64,000 nucleotides of DNA from contig CAZPOV010000016.1 of NCBI GenBank assembly GCA_964588335.1, positions 1 to 64,000 on the forward strand, given 5' to 3'. Source of the DNA: JAGQZY01 sp964588335. Lineage in GTDB: Bacteria > Bdellovibrionota > Bdellovibrionia > Bdellovibrionales > JAGQZY01. The position numbers and the translations under genes were made by a program. Numbering within the stretch: the stretch's first letter is position 1; every line of letters starts with the position of its first letter. Below are positions 23,524 to 32,158 of this stretch, piece after piece. The notes beneath the pieces are model-generated. The model searched no databases and was not told where the DNA came from. It worked only from the letters and a program-made list of their open reading frames with translations.

Positions 23524-25563
23524 ATGATTATACGTTTCTCTCTCCTCTTTTTATTCGTAACTTCCTCAATGGCGGCGGTTTCCTCACAGGTCAGCCTTCC
23601 AAAACCCGGGAAGATTGATAAATACCGTCAGGCCATGCGGCACCCGCGGCAAAAAGAAAATTGCCTACAGCTGCAAACCTTGGCCAACGATCGCCAATTC
23701 AGCCTCCATGAATTGGCAGCCATCCGACATGCCGAGTACTGTGAAACAAACACTCAGTGGTTGGGACTTTCAAAAAAAATTAGCAATCCCATTCTGCGCC
23801 CATTTTTACACAAAGCCCACTTTCGCCAAGCCTTTGTTAAAAAAGATTATACTGAGGCCTATCGAGTTTACGATCGCAATAAAAGTGTAATTGAAATCGA
23901 TGACAAAGACTTTGACGAGATGGCGGTCGAGGCCCTGAAAGGACGTTTGAATAAAAAAGAAAAGGCCAGCCTCAGAAGCCAACTTTATAAGCGTTCGCCG
24001 CGCTTTCTTCCCAACCCGAAAAAAAGTGAGTTCCGGGACGTGGCCCGCGATTTCCGCAACAATCGTGAATTTGAGAAGGCTCTTTTTTACTACCGTCGTG
24101 TCCTTAATGATCCCGCACAAAGCCTGACCGATCGCTGGAAAGCCTTTCGTGGCGCACGAATCACCTACAAACTTGAGCGCTGGGCGCGCATGAAAAAGTA
24201 CATTAAAGCCAGTCAACAATGGGCCAATTTTCTGCGCAGTAAATACAAAAGATCCGCTCATCTGACAAAATTGCACCACGACGCCAATATTGAATACATT
24301 CGCACATTGTGGACCGAAAAAGGACAGGCCCAAGCGCGTCCTCCCTTATTGCAGCTGGAAAAAGAGTTAAAAGGTCGATACTCCTTGCAAATGGTTTACT
24401 GGCTGAAAGGTCGCATGGCTGAGGAGCGCAAAGAGTACGGGCAAGCGATTGATTGGTTGGCCAAAGCCTCTGACGAAAGACCCATCACCTTGCGTGACCG
24501 TGACCGAGTCCTTTGGTTTTTAGCTTGGAACCAAAGACGCCAGGGACGTTTTGAAGAGTCACAAAAAGCTTTACAAAAATTGAAGAAAAGTGAAGATCTC
24601 ACATTCTTTGCGAAAACCAAATATCTTTACTGGCAGGCTGAGAACTTAGAATCCATGGGAAAGAAACAAGAAGCCGAAGGAGCATTCACTCGCTTGGCCG
24701 ATTTAGACCCCTATGGTTACTATGGGGCACTGGCGTTTAGAAAATTGAAGGTGCCCTTCCCCAAGCCCCCCAAGCCCAACATGGATGAGAGTGAAATGAT
24801 CAGTTTGGTCGATAAGGACCAGCGACAGTTCTTCACCGACTTGGTAAAGGCCCATGAGTATGAAATTTCAGAGGCGATCGCACAAAAAATCAAACATAAA
24901 AACAGCTGGTCGACGGACTGGTGGGTGCGCTACTTGAACCTTTTACAGAAAGCGGGTGCCTTTCGTGAGTTTTTTGTGCGCTACCACAGTCTTCCTCCAA
25001 AAAAGCAATTGGCGGTCATGGAGGATCACCCGTATCTGCTATTCCCACAGCCTTACCGAGACGAAGTCGTAGAGTCGGCAAAGATGGCCCAGGTTTCTCC
25101 GTCTCTGATATATTCAATTATGAAGCAGGAGTCAGGATTTGATGTAAAGGCGCGCAGTCACGCCGATGCCTTTGGACTGCTACAACTGATTCCTCAGAAC
25201 GCTAAAAAAGCCGCCGAAAGAATGCCGAGCGTGGACTACGAGAATCCTCATGACTTGTTTCGTCCGGATGTGGTCATTCCCTTGGGAGCGAACAGCCTGA
25301 ATCACCTATTTCAGAAATTCAACAGCAACTTTATTTTATCGGTGGCCTCCTACAACGCCTCCGAACATGCGGTTCGTGGTTGGATAAAGAGTCGATTCCA
25401 CGGCGATCCGATCACTTTCATTGAGGACATCCCTTACGAAGAAACCAAGGGCTATGTGAAACTGGTGATGCGCAATTATATCACTTACAATCGCTTCGAA
25501 GAAAAAGAAGGTCCCTTTCATTTTCCAGAAGTTTGTTTACAAGGATTGGATCGCTTCAACTAG
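23524..25563 (+). CDS. Soluble lytic murein transglycosylase, Slt70-like
   Basis: A 679-aa periplasmic protein with a signal peptide (MIIRFSLLFLFVTSSMAAV). Residues 40-500 form a long run of amphipathic helices with TPR-like spacing, as in the doughnut-shaped U and L domains of Slt70. The C-terminal SLT domain begins near 520: SPSLIYSIMKQESGFD with catalytic Glu536, then ARSHADAFGLLQLIP and SVASYNASEHAVRGWI. It would cut glycan strands of peptidoglycan to 1,6-anhydro ends. The upstream start (23479) lengthens the protein by 15 residues that spoil the signal peptide, so the ATG at 23524 is preferred although the ribosome binding site is weak. Confidence 0.9.
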   Translation: MIIRFSLLFLFVTSSMAAVSSQVSLPKPGKIDKYRQAMRHPRQKENCLQLQTLANDRQFSLHELAAIRHAEYCETNTQWLGLSKKISNPILRPFLHKAHFRQAFVKKDYTEAYRVYDRNKSVIEIDDKDFDEMAVEALKGRLNKKEKASLRSQLYKRSPRFLPNPKKSEFRDVARDFRNNREFEKALFYYRRVLNDPAQSLTDRWKAFRGARITYKLERWARMKKYIKASQQWANFLRSKYKRSAHLTKLHHDANIEYIRTLWTEKGQAQARPPLLQLEKELKGRYSLQMVYWLKGRMAEERKEYGQAIDWLAKASDERPITLRDRDRVLWFLAWNQRRQGRFEESQKALQKLKKSEDLTFFAKTKYLYWQAENLESMGKKQEAEGAFTRLADLDPYGYYGALAFRKLKVPFPKPPKPNMDESEMISLVDKDQRQFFTDLVKAHEYEISEAIAQKIKHKNSWSTDWWVRYLNLLQKAGAFREFFVRYHSLPPKKQLAVMEDHPYLLFPQPYRDEVVESAKMAQVSPSLIYSIMKQESGFDVKARSHADAFGLLQLIPQNAKKAAERMPSVDYENPHDLFRPDVVIPLGANSLNHLFQKFNSNFILSVASYNASEHAVRGWIKSRFHGDPITFIEDIPYEETKGYVKLVMRNYITYNRFEEKEGPFHFPEVCLQGLDRFN

Positions 25564-25591
25564 TTGACATGCGATCCTATTCCAGTATGTT
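25564..25591 (+). promoter_or_regulatory. Promoter of the MarC-family gene
   Basis: TTGACA (25564-25569), a perfect -35 box, and TATGTT (25586-25591) with a 16-bp spacer. It starts within one base of the stop of the preceding gene. Confidence 0.55.
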
Positions 25592-25613
25592 TGGCCCTTT
25601 CTGGAGGTGACCG

Positions 25614-26267
25614 TTGAGCGAGTGGACAAGCTATGCATTGGGTGTTTTTATGGCGTTTTTTGCCGTCATGAACCCAATTGCCAACACCCCTTTATTTTTA
25701 GCTCTAACTTCGAATAGCAACACAATTTCCCGTAAACGAATCGCTCGTAATTCAGTCATTGTCGCGTTCTTGATTACGGCTTTGTTTTGCCTAGCGGGAC
25801 AAAAAATCTTTCTGGTTTTTGGAATCACGCTGCCGGCATTTAAAATCACCGGTGGGATTTTGATTATGATGATCGGTTTTGAAGCCTTAAAAGGGCAGCA
25901 GTCAAAAGTCAGCGTGCCCAACTTAGCCGCTGCCGAAGATTCTGCCAGCAGTGATTTGAATGTGGCGGTCAGCCCTCTGGGTATTCCTCTTTTGGCTGGC
26001 CCCGGAACCATCACCACAGCTGTGAATTTTGTGTCCGATGGCAGTCCCGCCAAAACATTGATCACTATTGTTATGTTTGCCTTTCTTTGCTTTATTACTT
26101 ACGTCTGCTTTATTTTCAGTCGCGAGATTAAAAAGTATCTTGGCCAAGTGGGAATCAACGTTGTTGTCCGTTTGATGGGTCTGATTCTCGCCGTCGTCGG
26201 TGTCGAGATGCTCACCACTGGAATAAAGGCCGTGTTTCCGTTTCTCAATTCGACATTGGGGTCTTAG
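25614..26267 (+). CDS. MarC-family membrane protein
   Basis: A 217-aa protein with six hydrophobic helices. MNPIANTPLFLALT in the first helix and SPLGIPLLAGPGTITTAVNF before the fourth are hallmarks of the MarC (UPF0056) family. Its members sit in the inner membrane; transport of small molecules has been proposed but the function is not established, and a direct antibiotic-resistance role was not supported in E. coli. The TTG start is well supported by TGGAGGTGA (25601-25609) at good spacing, and no better ATG exists before the first helix. Confidence 0.9.
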   Translation: MSEWTSYALGVFMAFFAVMNPIANTPLFLALTSNSNTISRKRIARNSVIVAFLITALFCLAGQKIFLVFGITLPAFKITGGILIMMIGFEALKGQQSKVSVPNLAAAEDSASSDLNVAVSPLGIPLLAGPGTITTAVNFVSDGSPAKTLITIVMFAFLCFITYVCFIFSREIKKYLGQVGINVVVRLMGLILAVVGVEMLTTGIKAVFPFLNSTLGS

Positions 26268-26298
26268 AACTGACACTGATGGGCTCTGATTCGACAGT

Positions 26299-26313
26299 GT
26301 CTCATAATGAGAC
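26299..26313. promoter_or_regulatory. 15-bp perfect palindrome upstream of a subtilase
   Basis: GTCTCAT-A-ATGAGAC lies 28 bp upstream of the -35 box of the subtilase promoter. Its 7-1-7 geometry suits a dimeric regulator. The owner is unknown. Confidence 0.35.
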
Positions 26314-26340
26314 CTCGGTCATTTCAATAAGTTAAAAAAA

Positions 26341-26370
26341 TTGAGAATGGCCCCGTATTTGCTGTATTAT
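26341..26370 (+). promoter_or_regulatory. Sigma70-type promoter for the subtilase gene
   Basis: TTGAGA (26341-26346) and TATTAT (26365-26370) with an 18-bp spacer, 21 bp before the ATG at 26391. Confidence 0.5.
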
Positions 26371-26390
26371 GACAGTAGCGAGGGGGCGAC

Positions 26391-27686
26391 ATGATCCTAC
26401 GAGTGATTCTAACAGTTGTAAGCCTAAGTCTGGTAGCTGCGGTCTTTTTTGATCGACCCCTCCCCTTTTCTCGTAACAGTGCCACTGACGGCAGCCGCTC
26501 CGAAGGGGCTGTGCGCGAGCAAAACTTGGGTGTTTTCAAAATGAACGTCAAAGTTCCTAAAAAGAATTCCGTCATTATGAATGATCCCGCGATCCATAAA
26601 AAATGGGGCTTAGAAAAATCCAATGCTTTAGACGCCTGGCAACTGACCACAGGAAGTCGCGACATCATCGTCGCCATTGTTGATACCGGAATCGACGTCA
26701 ACCACCCTGACATTAAAAACAACCTTTGGAAAAACCCCGGCGAAACTGGCAAAGACAAAAATGGTAAAGACAAAGCCACCAATGGCATTGATGACGACAA
26801 CAACGGTTACGTCGACGATGTTCATGGTTGGAACTTTGTCAGTGGCAATCACAATCTTAAAGACAATCATGGCCACGGCACCCACATCGCCGGTATCGTT
26901 GGAGCTGAAGGTGGCAACAATTACGGCGTGACCGGTGTCGCTCCCAAAGTCAGCCTGATGATTTTAAAATACTTTGATCCACAATCGGCCAGCAACAACT
27001 TAGTGAATACAATCAAGGCTTTCGACTACGCTGTGAAAATGAACGCCCACATTATCAATTATTCTGGTGGCGGACTGGAGTTTTCTAAACCGGAATATGC
27101 CTCCGTGAAACGAGCTGAACAAAAAGGAATTCTTTTCGTTGCTGCCGCCGGTAACGAGCGCACCAACTCGGATTTCAACAAATACTACCCGGCCGACTAT
27201 GACCTCGACAATATTATTTCAGTCACAGCCCTCAACCCCACGTTGCGTGTTCTTAGCTCTTCGAATTATGGTGTGAACACAGTGGATATCGCAGCTCCGG
27301 GCGAAAATATCTATTCGACTCTTCCCGATAGTCGTTTTGGACCGATGACTGGAACATCACAGGCCACCGCCTTTGTCAGTGGCGTTGCGGCGTTGTTGAT
27401 GGCACACAACCGAGACTTTGACGCCAAGGCGGTTCGAAAATACATTCTGCGCACCGGCGACAATCTGGAGTGGTTGAAGTCAAAAACTCGCACCTCTCGC
27501 AAGCTCAATGTCTATCGCGCTCTAACAATGTTGGATCAGGGTGTGGGTGCTACAGGAGTTGTCGCCGGCAACACTGGAAATTCCGACGCCAATGTTTTTG
27601 CTTCGCCCAGCGACGAGGGCAAAAAAGAAACTCTCAAAGGCTTTGGTAACTCCTTAATCCGAGCCATGGAAAATAAGAAGCAATAA
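26391..27686 (+). CDS. Subtilisin-like serine protease (S8), exported
   Basis: A 431-aa protease. The N-terminus is a signal peptide or anchor (VILTVVSLSLVAAVFF). The catalytic triad is intact: Asp98 in VAIVDTGID, His162 in NHGHGTHIAG and Ser323 in TGTSQATAF, with oxyanion Asn255 in AAAGN. An Asp/Asn/Lys-rich loop (about 117-143: GIDDDNNGYVDD) resembles calcium-binding insertions. There is almost no propeptide beyond about 70 residues and no C-terminal sorting domain; the tail is Gly/Ala/Ser-rich. It is one of three S8 enzymes in the window, likely secreted and degrading extracellular or prey protein (inference). The ATG follows GGGGG. Confidence 0.92.
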   Translation: MILRVILTVVSLSLVAAVFFDRPLPFSRNSATDGSRSEGAVREQNLGVFKMNVKVPKKNSVIMNDPAIHKKWGLEKSNALDAWQLTTGSRDIIVAIVDTGIDVNHPDIKNNLWKNPGETGKDKNGKDKATNGIDDDNNGYVDDVHGWNFVSGNHNLKDNHGHGTHIAGIVGAEGGNNYGVTGVAPKVSLMILKYFDPQSASNNLVNTIKAFDYAVKMNAHIINYSGGGLEFSKPEYASVKRAEQKGILFVAAAGNERTNSDFNKYYPADYDLDNIISVTALNPTLRVLSSSNYGVNTVDIAAPGENIYSTLPDSRFGPMTGTSQATAFVSGVAALLMAHNRDFDAKAVRKYILRTGDNLEWLKSKTRTSRKLNVYRALTMLDQGVGATGVVAGNTGNSDANVFASPSDEGKKETLKGFGNSLIRAMENKKQ

Positions 27687-27841
27687 GGCGGCTTCATCAC
27701 AACGTCGGACCGCTCAATGAGCTATTATAATTTGATCAATAACTCCTAGTTAAATTATCCAAACACCTTAAAGTTCAATACGGGCAAAGTTTACAAGCCA
27801 TTGTCGAGTCGCATGTGTACCGTCCTGGAACACCCCCCTTT

Positions 27842-27869
27842 TTGACACGCTTCCGCGTTAACCTAGTAA
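27842..27869 (+). promoter_or_regulatory. Promoter of a small secreted protein gene
   Basis: TTGACA (27842-27847), 16-bp spacer, TAGTAA (27864-27869), 26 bp before the ATG at 27895. Confidence 0.5.
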
Positions 27870-27894
27870 AGAAGCATCCAATAGAGGGGGAATT

Positions 27895-28320
27895 ATGCTT
27901 AAAAATTTTGGTTTTCTAATCGTCAGTATCGGAATTATTTTCAGCAGCTCACAGGCTTTCGCTCGATCACCCAAACCAGGTTCTTCAAAAGGTGGTTTGT
28001 ACGAAGGATACATGAGCAACGGCGGCAAGTGGCAAAAGTTTATCACCACCAAGAACATTTCTTTGGAAGAGGCGTACAAGAACTGTCGAATCAATGCTGA
28101 CAACAATCCATCAAAAGGTATTTTGTGTAAATACAACGGATTTCATATTTATGGATTAGCAAAGCAAGGAATCTATCGCATCAACATCAATGGCCGTACT
28201 TATAAAGTAGCGAAGATGTCTAAAGGGCACGCCTACAATCACTGCAAAAGCATTAGCAAATACCGTTCATTGAAGGTGATGTGCACCCTGAACGGTAAGC
28301 TTCTTTACACCAACCAGTAA
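27895..28320 (+). CDS. Small secreted protein with a duplicated Cys-containing unit
   Basis: Not recognised. A signal peptide (MLKNFGFLIVSIGIIFSSSQAFA) precedes 118 residues that hold two similar units: SLEEAYKNCRINA..GILCKYNGFHIYG and SKGHAYNHCKSIS..KVMCTLNGKLLYT. Each has an AYxxC, then about 15 residues and a (L/M)C(K/T)xNG motif, so each probably forms its own disulphide. The protein is small and basic. AGAGGGGGAA gives a strong ribosome binding site. It follows a subtilase gene but has its own promoter, so functional linkage is uncertain. An exported binding or inhibitor-like protein would fit, without proof. Confidence 0.72.
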   Translation: MLKNFGFLIVSIGIIFSSSQAFARSPKPGSSKGGLYEGYMSNGGKWQKFITTKNISLEEAYKNCRINADNNPSKGILCKYNGFHIYGLAKQGIYRININGRTYKVAKMSKGHAYNHCKSISKYRSLKVMCTLNGKLLYTNQ

Positions 28321-28330
28321 CGATCGATTG

Positions 28331-29905
28331 TTAATTCGCGGCCACGTTGAGATACTGGCCGCGAAGGATTCGATTGCTTCGCAGATTATTCAACTGCTTC
28401 AGTTTACGAATGGTCAGGCCAAACTTTCTGGCGATCGTTGACAAATTATCACCGCGACGAATGCGATAGCGACGCACTTTATTGCGAGCCACTTTCTTGC
28501 CTCCAGGCATCAGGCTCAACTTCTGACCCACGTAAATTCGCCCTTTGCGCATTCCATTGAGTCTTTTAAGTTTGGCGACTGTGGTTCCGTACTTGCGAGC
28601 AATGCGCGTCAGGTTTTCTCCACGACGCACTCGATGGTACTGCTTGTACCTAGAGGACGCCACCGAACGGCGAGCTCGTCCTTTCACCTTTAAACGTTGA
28701 CCCACATAAATGCGACTGCTTCGTAAGCCATTCAACCTTTTAATCTTACCGACTGAGGTTCCGTAGCGTCGAGCAATGGTCGACAGATTCTGTCCGCGCC
28801 GAACACGGTGAATCCTACGACTGGAGCTGGCCACATAGCGACGACGCAATTTCAATCCATTGATTCTGTGTTTCTCAATGGCCGCATAGGAATTAGTGAC
28901 TTGATCAATTTGCTGCTTTGGCACCCACAAGTGGTAGTACTTGCGTTTGCCTGGAGGAGTCATTTTCTTAAACAAATGCGGGTTTAGCTTTGCAATTTCT
29001 TTTTCTGAAAACTGGGTATGCTGAGCAATTCTTTTAAACTTCACGGGACTTGGAACCTTAACCAATTCCATAGGTTGCAAATACTCTTTGGGCTTTTCAA
29101 CAAAGCCAAATTTTTCAAGATTCTTACCGATGGTTAGAATCGCCAAGAATTGCGGTATGTACTCGCGAGTGTCATAAGGGAGCAGGCGACGACGAGTCAG
29201 CGTCCAATAATTGCGAACACCACCACGGCGCATGGCTCGACGCACGCGACCGGGACCCGCATTATAGGAAGCCAATGCCAGGTACCAGGTTTTTTTCAAA
29301 CGATAAAGCTCCTTCAGGTAGCGGATCGCTGCCATTGTTGAACGAATGGGATCTTGTCTTTCATCAACGTAATTGTTGATCTTCAATCCATACTGACGCC
29401 CGGTGGGGCCCATAAACTGCCAAGGCCCAACCGCACCGGCATGAGAAACAGCTTTGGTAACATAGCCACTTTCAAGAATGCCTAGGTAATAAAGATCCGG
29501 CGGTAAACCATTGGTCACCAAAAGATCTTGAATGACCTGTTTGTACTTGGCTCCACGATTTAAGAAGCGCTGAAAACGTTTGCGATCTTTCACCGAGTAG
29601 TACTCAATCCATTTTTTAACTTTTGGATGGTCCTCTTTGGTTTCCATCAGATATTCAACTTCGATGACTGGTCGGCTTTGGCTGGGCGCAGCCTGCATCA
29701 CCGGGCCTTCGCGCTCGTCAAGAATACGATTTCGAATGCGATCCACCGCTCGCTTTTGCGCCCACACCAACGAGTCATCGATGGAGTTGTCGTCTTGGTC
29801 TTCAGACGCGCTGACTAAAAACGAGGTGGGGGTTTCTTCAATTTCTGGTGATGAGGCACAAGCTGTTAAAACAAGCAGCCCGAGAGTCATAAGAGTTCGC
29901 ATCAT
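28331..29905 (-). CDS. mltD: Membrane-bound lytic murein transglycosylase, MltD-like, with three LysM repeats
   Basis: A 524-aa lipoprotein: lipobox LTAC (C16). The SLT catalytic domain covers about 120-265, with Glu145 in LGILESGYVTKAVSHAGAVG, PWQFMGPTGRQYGL and ALASYNAGPGRV. Three LysM repeats follow (about 365-406, 423-465, 479-521), each opening with (H/Y)R(V/I)RRGxNLSxIAR and separated by basic linkers. This is the classical MltD layout, cutting peptidoglycan glycan strands while LysM holds the wall. The repeats are highly basic, more than in E. coli MltD. AGGGAGAAGAG precedes two adjacent ATG codons. In predatory relatives such enzymes might act on self or prey wall. Confidence 0.92.
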   Translation of the reverse strand: MMRTLMTLGLLVLTACASSPEIEETPTSFLVSASEDQDDNSIDDSLVWAQKRAVDRIRNRILDEREGPVMQAAPSQSRPVIEVEYLMETKEDHPKVKKWIEYYSVKDRKRFQRFLNRGAKYKQVIQDLLVTNGLPPDLYYLGILESGYVTKAVSHAGAVGPWQFMGPTGRQYGLKINNYVDERQDPIRSTMAAIRYLKELYRLKKTWYLALASYNAGPGRVRRAMRRGGVRNYWTLTRRRLLPYDTREYIPQFLAILTIGKNLEKFGFVEKPKEYLQPMELVKVPSPVKFKRIAQHTQFSEKEIAKLNPHLFKKMTPPGKRKYYHLWVPKQQIDQVTNSYAAIEKHRINGLKLRRRYVASSSRRIHRVRRGQNLSTIARRYGTSVGKIKRLNGLRSSRIYVGQRLKVKGRARRSVASSRYKQYHRVRRGENLTRIARKYGTTVAKLKRLNGMRKGRIYVGQKLSLMPGGKKVARNKVRRYRIRRGDNLSTIARKFGLTIRKLKQLNNLRSNRILRGQYLNVAAN

Positions 29906-29929
29906 GCTCTTCTCCCTTGATGATGAGGT

Positions 29930-30541
29930 TCAAGATCGGCGATAAATCAGTAATGAAATAAACAATGTCAAAGCAGCCACTCCCAATCCAACCAAATTGC
30001 GTGAGTTGGGAATCAAAAGACCGGCCATAATACAACTTGTACTTAAAATGATGCCAATCCAGTTGGCCCATTTAATGAGAATATCGACGGCCGTAAAAAC
30101 AGGCTTCTGATGAATGGCGGGATCTCCCGCCGTCGTCATATTCACAGTCAAGCGTGATAAAGACTGTCGTCGCATGATTTGTGCGATGTCGTCTTCTTTA
30201 TCAATTTCTAGCATTTTCGTGTAGTGATAAACGGCAAAAGGAAGAGCGCCGTTGGTTTGACAAAGGCGTATAAACTCTTGATGTCCTTTTTGATCGTGAT
30301 AATTCACAACCACTTGTTTCCACTTTTTATCCAATTTTTTCAAATCGATTGGGCTTAGATGGTCGATTCCACCGATTGACTCGTGAGTTTGACTCATGAG
30401 TTCACGTGTTTTAAAGCGATCGACGACCACTCCACAACTGAAGCACTCGCTATGACCGGCCACCATTTCTTTACCGCAGGCGGGACAATCTTTAAAAGAC
30501 TCTCCAAATCCGGTGGAAAACTCCATTTGATATTCGTCCAT
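29930..30541 (-). CDS. Zinc-ribbon membrane protein, hypothetical
   Basis: Not assigned to a family. The N-terminus carries a zinc ribbon (CPACGKE...CFSCG, about residues 18-36). A soluble helical middle (50-140) leads to two C-terminal membrane segments (about 157-175 and 180-198), and the protein ends RRS. Such tail-anchored zinc-ribbon proteins are common in deltaproteobacteria-like genomes without known roles. GGAGAT lies at good distance from the ATG at 30541; the upstream in-frame extension to 30619 crosses the promoter region of lnt. It lies 24 bp downstream of nothing obvious and upstream of mltD on the same strand (25-bp gap), so the two may be co-transcribed. Confidence 0.65.
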   Translation of the reverse strand: MDEYQMEFSTGFGESFKDCPACGKEMVAGHSECFSCGVVVDRFKTRELMSQTHESIGGIDHLSPIDLKKLDKKWKQVVVNYHDQKGHQEFIRLCQTNGALPFAVYHYTKMLEIDKEDDIAQIMRRQSLSRLTVNMTTAGDPAIHQKPVFTAVDILIKWANWIGIILSTSCIMAGLLIPNSRNLVGLGVAALTLFISLLIYRRS

Positions 30542-30613
30542 GAAATATCTCCGTTGAGTAAAAAATCCATTTTCTATATAGATCGTAACAGATTCTCTTA
30601 GTATTATGAAGTC

Positions 30614-32158
30614 ATGCAAAATTGGGTCCGTTACTACCTTCCTCCTATTCTATCAGGATTTTTGATCGGCACAAGCTATATACCTTTCCCTCCTTGGGCT
30701 TTGTTCTTTTGCTTGGTTCCGCTTTGGACATTCTGGTGGAAAGAATCTTCCTACAAAAAGATATTTTTTGCCGGTTGGCTTAGCCAATTTATTTTAAACG
30801 CCATCGGCTTCCACTGGATTGCACACACCACTGTTGAATTCGGACGAATGCCTTGGCCGGTGGGCTTTTCCGTGCTTTTGCTTTTCTGTACGTTAGCCCA
30901 CCTTTACTACCCAGTGGCCGGAGTTTTATGGAAATGGCTCAGTCAAAAGTTTCGTTTAAGTGGAACCGCTTCGCTCTGTCTCCTTCCTATCGTCTTCATT
31001 CTTTGCGAACGAGTTTACCCGTTTATTTTTTACTGGCACTTTGGATACCCTTGGCTTTGGGCTAGGTTGCCAGGCCTACACTTAGCGGAATGGATTGGAT
31101 TTTTCGGTCTCAACCTCATCACTTTGATTATTAATGCGCTGTTGGTGCACTTTTGGTTGAATCGTAAACCCAAACAGTGGCGACATCTTGGAACCATAGC
31201 CGCCTTAGGCTTATTTCTCCTTGTTAACATTTTAGGGATCGTGCAAAGAAACCTTATCAAAGAGGCTGATCAAAATTTAAAAGTTTTGGCGGTGCAGGGA
31301 AATGTCGGCAATTTAGAAAAAATCCAAGCCCAAGAGGGTATCGGTTTTATAAATAAAATTGTCGATGACTACATCGAGCTGACCAAAAAAGGATTGCAAG
31401 AACACCCCGGCGTCGATCTGGTGATTTGGCCGGAAACCGCTTTTCCTGAGATCATTCAAGGCCCCTATCAAGGGCGCCAACGCCAGCGCTTAGCCAATCT
31501 CACTAAAACTTACAACGTCGAACTGCTCACGGGGGCCTATCAACGCCCCGAATATCGCGGCCAGGTTTACAATGGCTTGGTTTTGATGAAGGGTGACGCC
31601 GACGTACAATCCTACCAAAAAACCGTGCTTCTCGCCTTTGGCGAATACTTTCCCTTTGCTCAGTATTATCCAAAGCTCAAAGACTGGTTCCCGATGGTCT
31701 CTGACTTTGGTCGAGGCCCTGGCCCCACAGTCTTTCCCTCTGATAAAGCCATGATTGGGGCTCAGATCTGCTATGAGGGCTTGTTTGATGAGTTTTCCAC
31801 AACCTTGCAAACAAAAGGCGCTCAAATTTTCATCAATGTGACCAATGACTCCTGGTTTGGCTACCCGTTCGAGCCTTACCAGCACATGTACATGACATTG
31901 GCTCGCGCTGTTGAGAACCGGCGCTCTCTGGTTCGTGTCACCAACACCGGGATTTCGACAGTGATCCGTCACGATGGCAAGGTGCTGGATTTTTCACCGC
32001 GTAACGAAAAATGGTATAAAGTTTATGACGTTCCCTTTCACTCTACTCCCCCCTCGACCTTTTATGTTAAGCTTTCAGGGAATTGGCCTTGGATCTTGCT
32101 TTTACTTATAGGCCTCATCATTGCAGGAGATAGGATTGCGAGAACTGGGAAACATTGA
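30614..32158 (+). CDS. lnt: Apolipoprotein N-acyltransferase
   Basis: The 514-aa protein has several N-terminal membrane helices, a periplasmic nitrilase-fold domain (about 222-480) and a final helix (WPWILLLLIGLIIA). The catalytic triad is visible: Glu274 in WPETAFPE, Lys336 in YQKTVLLAFGEYFP and Cys386 in ICYEGLF. It adds the third acyl chain to lipoprotein N-terminal cysteines, which agrees with the many lipoboxes in this window. Its 3' end overlaps the start of mutS2 by 23 bp. The ATG at 30614 begins the first helix. Confidence 0.95.
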   Translation: MQNWVRYYLPPILSGFLIGTSYIPFPPWALFFCLVPLWTFWWKESSYKKIFFAGWLSQFILNAIGFHWIAHTTVEFGRMPWPVGFSVLLLFCTLAHLYYPVAGVLWKWLSQKFRLSGTASLCLLPIVFILCERVYPFIFYWHFGYPWLWARLPGLHLAEWIGFFGLNLITLIINALLVHFWLNRKPKQWRHLGTIAALGLFLLVNILGIVQRNLIKEADQNLKVLAVQGNVGNLEKIQAQEGIGFINKIVDDYIELTKKGLQEHPGVDLVIWPETAFPEIIQGPYQGRQRQRLANLTKTYNVELLTGAYQRPEYRGQVYNGLVLMKGDADVQSYQKTVLLAFGEYFPFAQYYPKLKDWFPMVSDFGRGPGPTVFPSDKAMIGAQICYEGLFDEFSTTLQTKGAQIFINVTNDSWFGYPFEPYQHMYMTLARAVENRRSLVRVTNTGISTVIRHDGKVLDFSPRNEKWYKVYDVPFHSTPPSTFYVKLSGNWPWILLLLIGLIIAGDRIARTGKH

